This document shows positions 5,497 through 13,393 of a DNA stretch of 13,420 nt, one piece after another. The notes beneath the pieces are model-generated. The model was not told the DNA's origin. It saw only the letters and a program-made list of their open reading frames with translations, and made no database searches. The position numbers were made by a program, and so were the translations under genes. Source of the DNA: an uncultured Clostridia bacterium (GTDB lineage Bacteria > Bacillota > Clostridia > Christensenellales > UBA1242). The stretch lies in NCBI GenBank assembly GCA_944349915.1, contig CALVNU010000014.1, positions 1 through 13,420 of the forward strand. Direction: 5' to 3'. How positions within the stretch are numbered: the first letter of the stretch is position 1; the number at the start of each line of letters is the position of its first letter.

Positions 5497-8115
5497 ATGG
5501 ATAAAAACGATAACAAAAAATCTTTGGAAGAATTGCTTGCAAATTCAAAAGTTGAAAAAGTTGACACCGTTGACAACTTAAAGCATAGTTTTATTTCTTA
5601 TGCTATGGCTGTCAATGTTTCGCGTGCCATTCCAGATGTAAGAGATGGACTTAAACCTGTCCACCGCCGTATTTTGTATGGCATGGGTGAAATGAACAAC
5701 TTTTATGATAAACCAACCAAAAAATCGGCGCGTATCGTGGGTGATGTTATGGGTAAATACCACCCTCATGGAGATAGTTCTGTTTACGATGCCATGGTAA
5801 GACTTGCACAAGACTTTTCCATTCGCTATCCACTTGTAGACGGACAAGGCAACTTTGGTTCAGTTGACGGCGACCCACCTGCTGCATCTCGTTATACAGA
5901 AGCAAGACTTTCAAAAATAGCCTCTCTTATGCTTGAGGATATTGATAAAGACACAGTCAACTTTTATCCAAACTTTGACAACACCCTTATGCAACCTTCG
6001 GTTTTGCCAGCAAAGATTCCAAATTTGCTAATTAATGGCGCCGATGGTATTGCCGTTGGTATGGCAACAAATATTCCTCCACACAACCTTACAGAAGTTT
6101 TAAATGCACTGCAGGCTTTGATTGACAATCCCGACATTGACATTGACGAACTTATCAAATATATTCCAGCGCCAGACTTTCCAACAGGCGGAATTATTAT
6201 GGGCAGAACGGCTGTAAAACACGCCTACAAAACAGGAAGAGGTGGCATTGTTGTTCGTGGCAAAGCGGAAATTGAAGAACTTTCAAACGGCAGAAGCCGA
6301 ATTGTTATCACAGAACTTCCATATCAAGTCAACAAGGCTCAATTTATTATTCAAATGGCAGACCAAGTTAAAAACAAACGCCTTGAAGGCATAAGCGATA
6401 TCAAAGAAGAGTCCGACCGACACGGCATGAGAATTGTTGTTGATGTTAAAAAAGACGCAAATGCTCAAGTTGTTTTAAATTCTCTTTACAAAAACACACA
6501 ACTTCAAAAAGGTTCTGGTATTATTATGCTTGCACTGGTAAATGGTCAACCTAGAATTTTAAACCTTAAAGAAATGCTATATTATTATCTTGAGCATCAA
6601 AAAGAAGTTCTTTCTCGCAAGACACAATTTGACCTAAATAAAGCAAAAGAAAGAGAGCATATTGTTCGTGGTCTTGTTATTGCGCTTGCAAATATTGACG
6701 AAGTTATCAAAATTATCAAAAATTCTAATGACAAGCAAGATGCTTGCGACAAACTTATTGCGAATTTTGAACTTGACGACATACAAGCAAATGCTATACT
6801 TGAGATGAAACTTTCAAGACTTACATCTCTCGAAGTTGAAAAATTGAATGAAGAACTATCTTCACTTGAAGCAACCATCAAAGACCTTGAAGATATTCTT
6901 GAAAATCCTCATAGAATTTTACAGATTTTGAGAGATAATTTTGAACAAATAAAACAAGATTTTGGCGATGAAAGACGCACTCAAATAAGTTTGGATGCTG
7001 GCGGAATTGATATTGCCGACCTTATTCCAGAAGAAGATGTTGTTATTTCTATGACAAATCAAGGTTATATCAAACGCATGAGCGCAAGTGAATATAAATC
7101 GCAAAAGCGTGGCGGAGTTGGCATAACTGCACATAAAACAAAAGATGAGGACTTTGTTAAAAATATTTATGCAACTTCTTCTCATGACGAACTCTTGTTC
7201 TTTACAAACAAAGGCAAAGTTTATTCTTTGTTTGCTTATGAAATTCCAGAAGGTCAACGCACCGCAAAAGGCCGTGCAATGATTAACCTTTTAATGCTTG
7301 AGGAAGGCGAAAAAGTAACAACTATAATTCCTCGTAACAAAGACACAAATGGATATCTTATTATGGCAACAAGAAGCGGTCTTGTAAAAAAGACCAAACT
7401 TGAAGAATTTTCTTCTATCCGAAAGGTTGGAAAAATTGCCATCAAACTTATTGAAAATGATGAACTTATTGGCGTTGAGGTTTCAACTGGCAACGATGAT
7501 ATTTTGGTTGTTTCTCATGAAGGAAAGGCAATTAGATTTAGCGAAAAAGATGTTCGTGCAGTTGGCAGAGACAGCCAAGGGGTAAGAAGTTTGAAACTAG
7601 GCAAAGATGACTATATTGTCGATATGGCAATTATTAAACCAAACTCTCAAATCATAACAATTTCGGAAAATGGCTACGGAAAGCGCTCAAATGTTGAAGA
7701 ATACCGCATACAAGCACGCGGTGGAAAAGGTGTTAAAGCAGGAGTGTTTAATTCAAAAACAGGCAAACTTGTGGCTTTAAGACAATCTGTAGAAGATGAA
7801 GACCTGCTGTTGATTGCCGATAACGGCGTTATTATAAGAACGGCAATCGACCAAATTAGTTCGCTGTCTAGAGTAAGCCAAGGTGTTAAACTTATGAAAC
7901 TTAAAGGTGATACAAAAATTGTAGGCGTTGCACTCACCGCCAAAGAAAGTGAAGAAAATGAAGTAAATGAAGAAGGTGCACAACCCGCTTCCAAACAGGA
8001 AATGGCAGACAATAGCCAAAACGCAGATATTCAAACAAATCAAGAATTGATGCAGTCGGAAGATAATTCGCTCTCTGCACCAGAAAATGAAAATAGCGAT
8101 GGCGAAGAAGAATAA
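5497..8115 (+). CDS. gyrA: DNA gyrase subunit A
   Basis: The 872 aa product is the DNA breakage-reunion and wrapping subunit of gyrase. The winged-helix region carries RAIPDVRDGLKPVHRRIL (43-60), the quinolone-determining stretch around GKYHPHGDSSVYDAM (86-100) and the catalytic tyrosine Tyr133 (SRYTEARL). Ser94 and Asp98 match E. coli Ser83 and Asp87, the residues found in quinolone-sensitive enzymes. The GIAVGMATNIPPHNL segment (184-198) and the coiled-coil tower (about 365-490) follow. The C-terminal six-bladed beta-pinwheel (about 505-815) has a first-blade GyrA box QKRGGVG (536-542), in which Val replaces the usual basic residue, and a box-like QARGGKG at 739-745. An acidic, probably disordered tail occupies about 815-872. 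The SD GGAGG lies 4 bases before the ATG. helD follows after 56 bp without a terminator. Confidence 0.98.
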   Translation: MDKNDNKKSLEELLANSKVEKVDTVDNLKHSFISYAMAVNVSRAIPDVRDGLKPVHRRILYGMGEMNNFYDKPTKKSARIVGDVMGKYHPHGDSSVYDAMVRLAQDFSIRYPLVDGQGNFGSVDGDPPAASRYTEARLSKIASLMLEDIDKDTVNFYPNFDNTLMQPSVLPAKIPNLLINGADGIAVGMATNIPPHNLTEVLNALQALIDNPDIDIDELIKYIPAPDFPTGGIIMGRTAVKHAYKTGRGGIVVRGKAEIEELSNGRSRIVITELPYQVNKAQFIIQMADQVKNKRLEGISDIKEESDRHGMRIVVDVKKDANAQVVLNSLYKNTQLQKGSGIIMLALVNGQPRILNLKEMLYYYLEHQKEVLSRKTQFDLNKAKEREHIVRGLVIALANIDEVIKIIKNSNDKQDACDKLIANFELDDIQANAILEMKLSRLTSLEVEKLNEELSSLEATIKDLEDILENPHRILQILRDNFEQIKQDFGDERRTQISLDAGGIDIADLIPEEDVVISMTNQGYIKRMSASEYKSQKRGGVGITAHKTKDEDFVKNIYATSSHDELLFFTNKGKVYSLFAYEIPEGQRTAKGRAMINLLMLEEGEKVTTIIPRNKDTNGYLIMATRSGLVKKTKLEEFSSIRKVGKIAIKLIENDELIGVEVSTGNDDILVVSHEGKAIRFSEKDVRAVGRDSQGVRSLKLGKDDYIVDMAIIKPNSQIITISENGYGKRSNVEEYRIQARGGKGVKAGVFNSKTGKLVALRQSVEDEDLLLIADNGVIIRTAIDQISSLSRVSQGVKLMKLKGDTKIVGVALTAKESEENEVNEEGAQPASKQEMADNSQNADIQTNQELMQSEDNSLSAPENENSDGEEE

Positions 8116-8171
8116 ATTATAAACAAGAAGAATAATTACGCCCATAAGATTTGCATGCTTTAGGAGGGATT

Positions 8172-10229
8172 ATGGAAGAATTTGAACTTAACCACTTATC
8201 TGCAACCATCAAAGTTGTCAATAAAAAAATTGAAAAAGCACAGATTGAACTTGCTAATTTAAAAAAGTTGTTTGAAGAAAAACGGCTAGAACTTGGCAAT
8301 AACTTTTATGAATACAAACAAGGACAAGACTTGGCAGGCACTTTTACAACAATGTCGCAAATTGAAGAGCAACAACTTGCACTAGAAAAAGAACTTTCAA
8401 GGCTAAAAACACAAAACAACAGTCCTTACTTTGCAAGGATTGATTTTCAAACAACCTCTGCCCTACAAAAGATTTATATTGGGCTTGCGTCTATTATTCA
8501 CAACAAAAAGATTTATACAGTTGACTGGCGCAGTCCTATTGCTTCTATATATTACGAATACGAATTGGGCGATGCAGAATATAAAATAGGCGACAAGGTG
8601 ATAAAAGGCGCCCTCACCCTAAAAAGGCAATATAAAATTGAAAATAAACAACTTTTGTCATATTTTGACACAAATTTGACTATTAATGATGAAATTTTAC
8701 AAGAAATCTTATCAAAACATGCTTCCGACAAAATGCGACAAATTGTTTCAACAATTCAAAAAGAACAAAATGCTATTATTAGAACAGAAAAAACAGAAAA
8801 CATTCTTGTGCAAGGTGTGGCTGGCTCTGGAAAAACTTCAATAGCCCTGCATAAAGCCGCCTACCTGCTATACAAACATAGAAAAAGTTTAAAAAGCAGT
8901 GATATTTTAGTTCTTTCACCAAACAACATTTTTTCAAGTTATATAAACGAGGTTTTGCCTCAACTTGGAGAAGACAACCTTGTGGAAACAACCTTTGCTC
9001 AAATCGTTAAAAGTGAACTCAAACGCAGTGTTGAAGCAAGAGAAGATATGCTTGACGATATTGCCACCAAATCGGACCAAAAAGTGCTTGATGAAATTTC
9101 ATATAAATCTTCATATGAATTTCTTGACAGTTTATTGCGCTTTTTGAAGGGACCTCTAACAGACATCTTTTCACCTAAAACACTTCGCTATATAATCAAA
9201 GAAAATGACGGTGGAGAAAACGAAGAAATTGTTTTTACAGAAGAACAAACCAGAAACCTTTTCTTTAAAACCTTTAAGGGCTATGATTTTTATGAGCGAA
9301 TCAACAAAATTGCATGGCAATATGCAATGGTTTTTACCGAAAAGCGCCATTACAGCAAATCTCAACATCGTGGATTAAAAGAAAGATTTAAGCAAATTCT
9401 ATATTCTTTTATGCCTATAAATAATGTGGAACAAATTTTCCAAATCTTTATGGCAAGAGAAAAATTGTCTGCCAGCCAAAGTAGCACCATAAAATATATG
9501 GATAAAGGCACCCTGCTGGCAATAAAACATTATCTATACGGTCTCGACCATGATTTTTCTGCAAAATATTTGATAATTGACGAAATGCAAGACTTTACCC
9601 CTGTTGATATATATATGTTCAAAAAAATTTGGACTTGCCCATATATGATTGTAGGCGATGTCAATCAATGCATTGAAAAAACTCTTTCAAAAGAATATTT
9701 GCAATTGACCGCCGACTTTTTGGGGTGCAATGTTTACAATTTAAACAAGACTTACCGCTCCACACAAGAAATTGCAATGTTTGCAAGCAGTATTATTGGA
9801 ATAAAAAATGTTGAATATGTCAACAGACGCGGAGAAGCCCCAAAAGTTATACAAACAGCAAACCAAGGAACAGTGATTGCAAAATTGATTGATGAAGAGT
9901 GTTCTAACTTTGACCACATTGCCATAATTTGCAAGTGCAATAAAGAAGCAAAAGAACTTTGCAAGCAACTTAATGGAAAAGTTGATTATGTGCTAATGAA
10001 AGAGCCAGATGACTACAAAAACAAAGTGCTTGTAACAACCTGCGCAACTGCAAAGGGAATTGAATTTGACGCAGTTATTGTTCCAAATGCAGATGGTGAG
10101 AATTATCACAACAACCTAGACAAAAATATTTTATATATTTCAACAACTCGCGCCTTACATAAATTATATTTCACCTGTCAAAATGAACCATCAAAATTTC
10201 TTAAAAATGCAATACATGAAAAAGAATAA
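8172..10229 (+). CDS. helD: HelD-type RNA polymerase-associated helicase (superfamily 1)
   Basis: The product is 685 aa from the ATG at 8172, chosen because AGGAGGG (8162-8168) lies just before it; a TTG at 8151 would precede that SD. HelD binds RNA polymerase and uses ATP to release stalled or post-termination complexes. An N-terminal coiled coil (about 1-80) matches the arm that enters the secondary channel. Then come the HelD signatures SPYFARIDF (84-92) and DWRSPIASIYYEY (118-130), Walker A GVAGSGKTS (215-223), Walker B LIIDEMQD (467-474), GDVNQ (495-499), KTYRST (526-531), KGIEFDAVIV (628-637) and STTRA (657-661). The signatures favour HelD over UvrD or PcrA and match the B. subtilis-type class, though it is somewhat shorter than that protein. 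It probably shares the gyrA transcript; the spacing and translation signal resemble gyrA's. No clear terminator follows it. Confidence 0.9.
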   Translation: MEEFELNHLSATIKVVNKKIEKAQIELANLKKLFEEKRLELGNNFYEYKQGQDLAGTFTTMSQIEEQQLALEKELSRLKTQNNSPYFARIDFQTTSALQKIYIGLASIIHNKKIYTVDWRSPIASIYYEYELGDAEYKIGDKVIKGALTLKRQYKIENKQLLSYFDTNLTINDEILQEILSKHASDKMRQIVSTIQKEQNAIIRTEKTENILVQGVAGSGKTSIALHKAAYLLYKHRKSLKSSDILVLSPNNIFSSYINEVLPQLGEDNLVETTFAQIVKSELKRSVEAREDMLDDIATKSDQKVLDEISYKSSYEFLDSLLRFLKGPLTDIFSPKTLRYIIKENDGGENEEIVFTEEQTRNLFFKTFKGYDFYERINKIAWQYAMVFTEKRHYSKSQHRGLKERFKQILYSFMPINNVEQIFQIFMAREKLSASQSSTIKYMDKGTLLAIKHYLYGLDHDFSAKYLIIDEMQDFTPVDIYMFKKIWTCPYMIVGDVNQCIEKTLSKEYLQLTADFLGCNVYNLNKTYRSTQEIAMFASSIIGIKNVEYVNRRGEAPKVIQTANQGTVIAKLIDEECSNFDHIAIICKCNKEAKELCKQLNGKVDYVLMKEPDDYKNKVLVTTCATAKGIEFDAVIVPNADGENYHNNLDKNILYISTTRALHKLYFTCQNEPSKFLKNAIHEKE

Positions 10230-10383
10230 TTATAAATTTTGATTGTTATAAAATGCATAAATTCTTGCTTGCTGGCAACTTTTGAGAGCCATTTGTAAAA
10301 CTTTTGAAAAATAATGAAAAAATAAATGCCAAACTTTGAGTTGTAAATGGTCTTCAAATTGACAAAAAACACAAAAAAATAAG

Positions 10384-10516
10384 AAATCCACACAAAAAAG
10401 GTGTGGAAATGTGGATAACTTACCCAAAATGGCCGAAAAAAACCACAAAATTTTACAAAATGTATAAAAATTAGCAGTTTTGTATATTTATTTATTTGTG
10501 GAAATGTGGATAACTT
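10384..10516. other. DnaA-box cluster in the 423 bp helD-hisS gap (candidate origin or DnaA-regulated site)
   Basis: The gene-free stretch 10230-10652 contains two perfect DnaA boxes, TGTGGATAA (complement of TTATCCACA), at 10410-10418 and 10505-10513. Each is directly preceded by a weaker box TGTGGAAAT (10402-10410 and 10497-10505). An inverted weak box AAATCCACA lies at 10384-10392. TCCACAC (10387-10393) and GTGTGGA (10401-10407) can form a 7 bp hairpin. The intervening and flanking DNA is very AT-rich, as in an unwinding element. The left part of the gap (10230-10383) shows only a degenerate repeat (10274-10286 and 10328-10340) and no RNA gene I can recognise. An origin or a DnaA-controlled hisS promoter are both possible; dnaA and dnaN are not in view. 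Confidence 0.5.
10402..10516 (+). repeat. Two copies of a 20 bp direct repeat, 95 bp apart
   Basis: TGTGGAAATGTGGATAACTT occurs identically at 10402-10421 and 10497-10516. The start-to-start distance of 95 bp is close to nine helical turns, so proteins bound to the two copies would face the same side of the DNA. Each copy carries the DnaA boxes described for this gap. Confidence 0.9.
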
Positions 10517-10555
10517 TCTTGTTATAAAAGGTGCAAATAAAAGAATTTGATTTGC

Positions 10556-10584
10556 TTGACAACAAGCGGATTTATTTGTTAAAT
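10556..10584 (+). promoter_or_regulatory. Probable hisS promoter
   Basis: TTGACA (10556-10561), a 17-base spacer, then TTAAAT (10579-10584). The expected start near 10591 leaves a leader of about 60 nt with AAAGGA (10637-10642) as SD. The leader is too short for a T-box riboswitch. The promoter lies 40 bp to the right of the second DnaA-box repeat. Confidence 0.55.
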
Positions 10585-10652
10585 ATATTTGAATACATTT
10601 ACAGAAACCGAAACTGCAAACATGTTATTATTAATGAAAGGAAAATCGAAAA

Positions 10653-11978
10653 ATGAACAAACAAAATATAATAAAACCTCGAAAATTGTCGGGCTTTATG
10701 GAACTTGACCCAAAAGACCAACTTGTGTTTGACAATATGATTGATAAAGTCAAACAAATATATCTTCGTCATGGATTTCTACCACTCGACACCCCAGTGC
10801 TTGAATTAAGCGAGATTTTGCTGGCAAAATCCGGTGGAGAAATAGACAAAGAAGTCTATCGGTTTAATAAGGGAGACACAGACATTTGTATGCGTTATGA
10901 CCTTACAGTTCCACTTGCAAGATTTGTGGCCATGCATAGCGAAACATTGCACTACCCTTTCAAGCGTTATCAAGTTGGAAAGGTCTATCGTGGTGAACGC
11001 GCACAAAAAGGACGCTTTCGTGAATTTGTGCAGTGTGATGCAGATATTATTGGCAATGGAGAACTCTCTTTAGTCGCCGATGCCGAATGTTTGAAAATGG
11101 TTGATGAGGTGTTTGAGGCATTAAATTTGCAAATTATCAACCAAATTTCCAACCGTAATATTTTATTTGGATATATCGAGGGGCTTGGCTATGGTAAGTG
11201 CACAAAACAGATTTTAACAATTCTCGACAAAATCAATAAAATTGGAAAAGATAATGCCCGAGAAGAACTTGCAAAACTTGATGTAAAAGAAAAAGATATT
11301 GAAAGTTTGTTGCAAATTATAGATAAAAAAGGTAATTTTGATGAAATTTTATCGGAAATTGAGGATATTTCACAAAATTCCACTTTCTTAAATGGTATCA
11401 AAGAACTTAAAGAAGTTTATGCTTATCTAAAAGCAATGCAAATTGATGAAAACAAAATCGAACTTAACCTTTCAATAATTCGCGGACAGGACTACTACAC
11501 TGGCACAGTATTTGAAGCAGTTATTCCAAATCACCGCGAGTTTGGCACAGTTTGTGGTGGCGGAAGATATGATAATCTGGCTTCATATTTCTCGGAAAAA
11601 AAATTCCCAGGAGTTGGTTTGAGCATTGGCTTTACCAGACTGTTTGACCTTCTTCTGCAAAACAATATGCTTGAAGATATTCCTGCTACAAATATTGCGT
11701 TGCAAATCATTCCACTTGGCAACACACTTTTGGAATGCTTAACTCTTCAAGAATATTTTTCAAAGCAAATAATATGCGATGTTGCGTATGAAGAGCGCTC
11801 TTTTAAAGCAAAGATGAAAGATGCTGGAAAGCAAGAAATTCCGTTTGTTTTGATAGTTGGTGAAAATGAAGTTGTATCAAAACAATATTCTTTAAAAAAT
11901 ATGGCAACCTCCGAGCAATTTTCACTATCAAAAGAAGAATGTTTGCAAAAAATTATTGCAACACTAAACACAAAATAA
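10653..11978 (+). CDS. hisS: Histidine--tRNA ligase
   Basis: The 441 aa product is a class II aminoacyl-tRNA synthetase that charges tRNA-His in the cytoplasm. Length is normal for bacterial HisRS. Motif 1 lies around residues 38-52. Motif 2 is VYRGERAQKGRFREF (111-125) with ATP-contacting Arg113. The histidine-specific motifs are RGQDYYTG (277-284) and CGGGRYDNL (301-309), and motif 3 is GVGLSIGFTRLF (320-331) with Arg329. The C-terminal anticodon-binding domain spans about 345-441. The N-terminal PRKLSGFMELDP replaces the PRGTRD-like start of many HisRS and, as I recall, matches a subfamily seen in Clostridia and Mollicutes. The common RGLDYY appears here as RGQDYY, so Gln279 replaces Leu. 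Motif content rules out HisZ. The ATG has AAAGGA 10 bases upstream. A hairpin terminator follows 11 bases after the stop. Confidence 0.97.
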   Translation: MNKQNIIKPRKLSGFMELDPKDQLVFDNMIDKVKQIYLRHGFLPLDTPVLELSEILLAKSGGEIDKEVYRFNKGDTDICMRYDLTVPLARFVAMHSETLHYPFKRYQVGKVYRGERAQKGRFREFVQCDADIIGNGELSLVADAECLKMVDEVFEALNLQIINQISNRNILFGYIEGLGYGKCTKQILTILDKINKIGKDNAREELAKLDVKEKDIESLLQIIDKKGNFDEILSEIEDISQNSTFLNGIKELKEVYAYLKAMQIDENKIELNLSIIRGQDYYTGTVFEAVIPNHREFGTVCGGGRYDNLASYFSEKKFPGVGLSIGFTRLFDLLLQNNMLEDIPATNIALQIIPLGNTLLECLTLQEYFSKQIICDVAYEERSFKAKMKDAGKQEIPFVLIVGENEVVSKQYSLKNMATSEQFSLSKEECLQKIIATLNTK

Positions 11979-11989
11979 AAAACAAAATT

Positions 11990-12013
11990 AATGGCGCCCG
12001 TTCGCCATTTTTT
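11990..12013 (+). terminator. Rho-independent terminator of hisS
   Basis: AATGGCG (11990-11996), a CCCGTT loop and CGCCATT (12003-12009) form a 7 bp stem running into six T (12008-12013). It lies 11 bases after the hisS stop. Confidence 0.85.
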
Positions 12014-12056
12014 GTTTGATTTTATCCCCGTTCGCCATTTTTTGTTTGATTTTATC
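11997..12056 (+). repeat. Perfect 30 bp tandem repeat, two copies, duplicating the terminator 3' half
   Basis: Units 11997-12026 and 12027-12056 are identical; each starts CCCGTTCGCC and ends GATTTTATC. The unit contains the terminator loop, its descending stem arm and the T-tract. The second copy lacks an ascending AATGGCG arm of its own, but could compete with the first for the single arm at 11990-11996. Confidence 0.95.
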
Positions 12057-12073
12057 TTAAAAATGACTATAAT
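12046..12073 (+). promoter_or_regulatory. Promoter giving a probable leaderless uvrC mRNA
   Basis: TTGATT (12046-12051), 16 bases, TATAAT (12068-12073), then 6 bases and the uvrC ATG at 12080. The -35 overlaps the end of the second tandem-repeat unit. No SD lies between the -10 and the ATG. Confidence 0.55.
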
Positions 12074-12079
12074 AACAAT

Positions 12080-13393
12080 ATGAATAACAAAATTCGTGAA
12101 AAACTTAAACTTTTAACAACAAAGCCAGGCGTCTATATTATGAAAGATATAGATGGCGTTGTTATTTATGTTGGCAAGGCAAAAAATCTTAAAAACAGAG
12201 TAAGCCAATATTTTAGAAACTCTCCAAAACAAAGCAAAGTACAAGCAATGGTTGACAATGTTGACGACTTTGAATATTTTATTGCGACAAGCGAAATGGA
12301 TGCCCTTGCTCTTGAAAGCAACTTGATAAAAAAATATCAACCCTTTTACAACATCTTATTGAAAGACGGAAAGCAATTTCCTTACATTAAAATTGACTTA
12401 AAAATGCCATATCCAAGACTTGAAATTGTGAGAAAAGTAAAAAAAGACGGCGCTAAATATTTTGGGCCATATTTTGCCGGACTTGATGCTAGAGAGATTG
12501 TCAAAACAATAAACAGCGCCTTCAAAATTCGTTCTTGCACTTTGAAGATAACAGACACCTCAATGGCAAAGCGAGAATGTTTAAACTACTCTATGGGATT
12601 ATGCTCTGCACCATGCACAAAAAAAATCTCGAAAGAGGATTATCGCAAAGAAATAGACCGCATAATCAACTTTTTAAATGGAAATGATGACGAAATCGAA
12701 AAAATTTTAACACAAAAAATGCAAAACGCATCTAAAAATGAAAATTTTGAACAGGCTATAATTTTACGCGAGCGTCTAAAAATGATTGATAAATTGAAAA
12801 AACGCGTGGTTGCAAATTTGCCAAAAAATGTGGACAAAGATGTTTTCGCATATCATTTTAATGGCTTGAGCGGAGTTATTTGCGCCATGATTGTTCGTGC
12901 AGGTAAAATTTTGGGCGTAATCAACTACCCTTGTCTTGATGCAGAATTTGAAGAAGGACAAACTTTGTTCAACTTTTTGACGCAATATTATAAAAATGTG
13001 CTCCCCGCTTCTGAAATAATCACCTCTCATACAATACCAGACCAAGAATTATTGCAAGATTTTCTTGGTAAAAAAATTAATTTTATCGACAATGCTCACG
13101 GAATAAACAAAAGATTGCTGGAAATGGCCGATGAAAATGCCGAAGATTATCTTGAAAAACACATAGAGAAAGAACGGTTAAAATACAACAACACTTTGGG
13201 CGCGGTAAAGTCTTTAAAAGAAAAACTTAATCTTAAAAATATGCCTATGCGCATGGAATGTTACGATATTTCAAATATTAGCGGGACAAATAAAGTTTGT
13301 TCGATGGTGGTGTTTAAAAACGGAGAAGCAAGCAAAAAAGATTACCGCAGCGAGTATGTTTCCCTCCGAGAGGTTTGCTCCGAACACTATTGA
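12080..13393 (+). CDS. uvrC: UvrABC excinuclease subunit C, 3' end missing or disrupted
   Basis: UvrC makes both incisions in nucleotide excision repair after UvrA/UvrB mark the damage. The frame gives 437 aa, against about 600 in intact UvrC. The GIY-YIG nuclease domain is complete (PGVYI 16-20, VIYVGKAKNLKNRV 28-41, metal-binding Glu79 in ALALESNLIKKYQP). Cys153, Cys167, Cys175 and Cys179 match the iron-sulfur cluster ligands. A UVR domain for UvrB contact lies at about 203-238. The RNase H-like domain starts near 250 and includes the first catalytic Asp396 in ECYDIS. UvrC similarity continues to about residue 423 (KKDYR), then becomes unrelated (SEYVSLREVCSEHY) and ends in TGA, the only TGA stop seen. 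The remaining catalytic acids and the C-terminal helix-hairpin-helix domain are absent. A full gene was probably interrupted near 13350 by insertion, rearrangement or assembly error. Translation appears leaderless. Confidence 0.93.
   Translation: MNNKIREKLKLLTTKPGVYIMKDIDGVVIYVGKAKNLKNRVSQYFRNSPKQSKVQAMVDNVDDFEYFIATSEMDALALESNLIKKYQPFYNILLKDGKQFPYIKIDLKMPYPRLEIVRKVKKDGAKYFGPYFAGLDAREIVKTINSAFKIRSCTLKITDTSMAKRECLNYSMGLCSAPCTKKISKEDYRKEIDRIINFLNGNDDEIEKILTQKMQNASKNENFEQAIILRERLKMIDKLKKRVVANLPKNVDKDVFAYHFNGLSGVICAMIVRAGKILGVINYPCLDAEFEEGQTLFNFLTQYYKNVLPASEIITSHTIPDQELLQDFLGKKINFIDNAHGINKRLLEMADENAEDYLEKHIEKERLKYNNTLGAVKSLKEKLNLKNMPMRMECYDISNISGTNKVCSMVVFKNGEASKKDYRSEYVSLREVCSEHY

Noticed and set aside
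3351..8115. Topoisomerase IV (parE/parC) instead of gyrase
   Set aside because: The A subunit has a GyrA box in the first pinwheel blade plus a second box-like motif, and the B subunit has a GyrB-type C-terminus.
8172..10229. UvrD/PcrA/Rep repair helicase
   Set aside because: The N-terminal coiled coil, SPYFARIDF and DWRSPIASIYYEY belong to HelD and are absent from UvrD-type helicases.
10274..10340. Degenerate repeat GGCAACTTTTGAG / GCCAAACTTTGAG as a regulatory or RNA element
   Set aside because: The copies differ at several positions, have no partner structure and lie in low-complexity DNA. Too weak to call.
10591..10652. T-box riboswitch in the hisS leader
   Set aside because: The leader is only about 60 nt, with no T-box core sequence (AGGGTGG-type) and no antiterminator/terminator pair.
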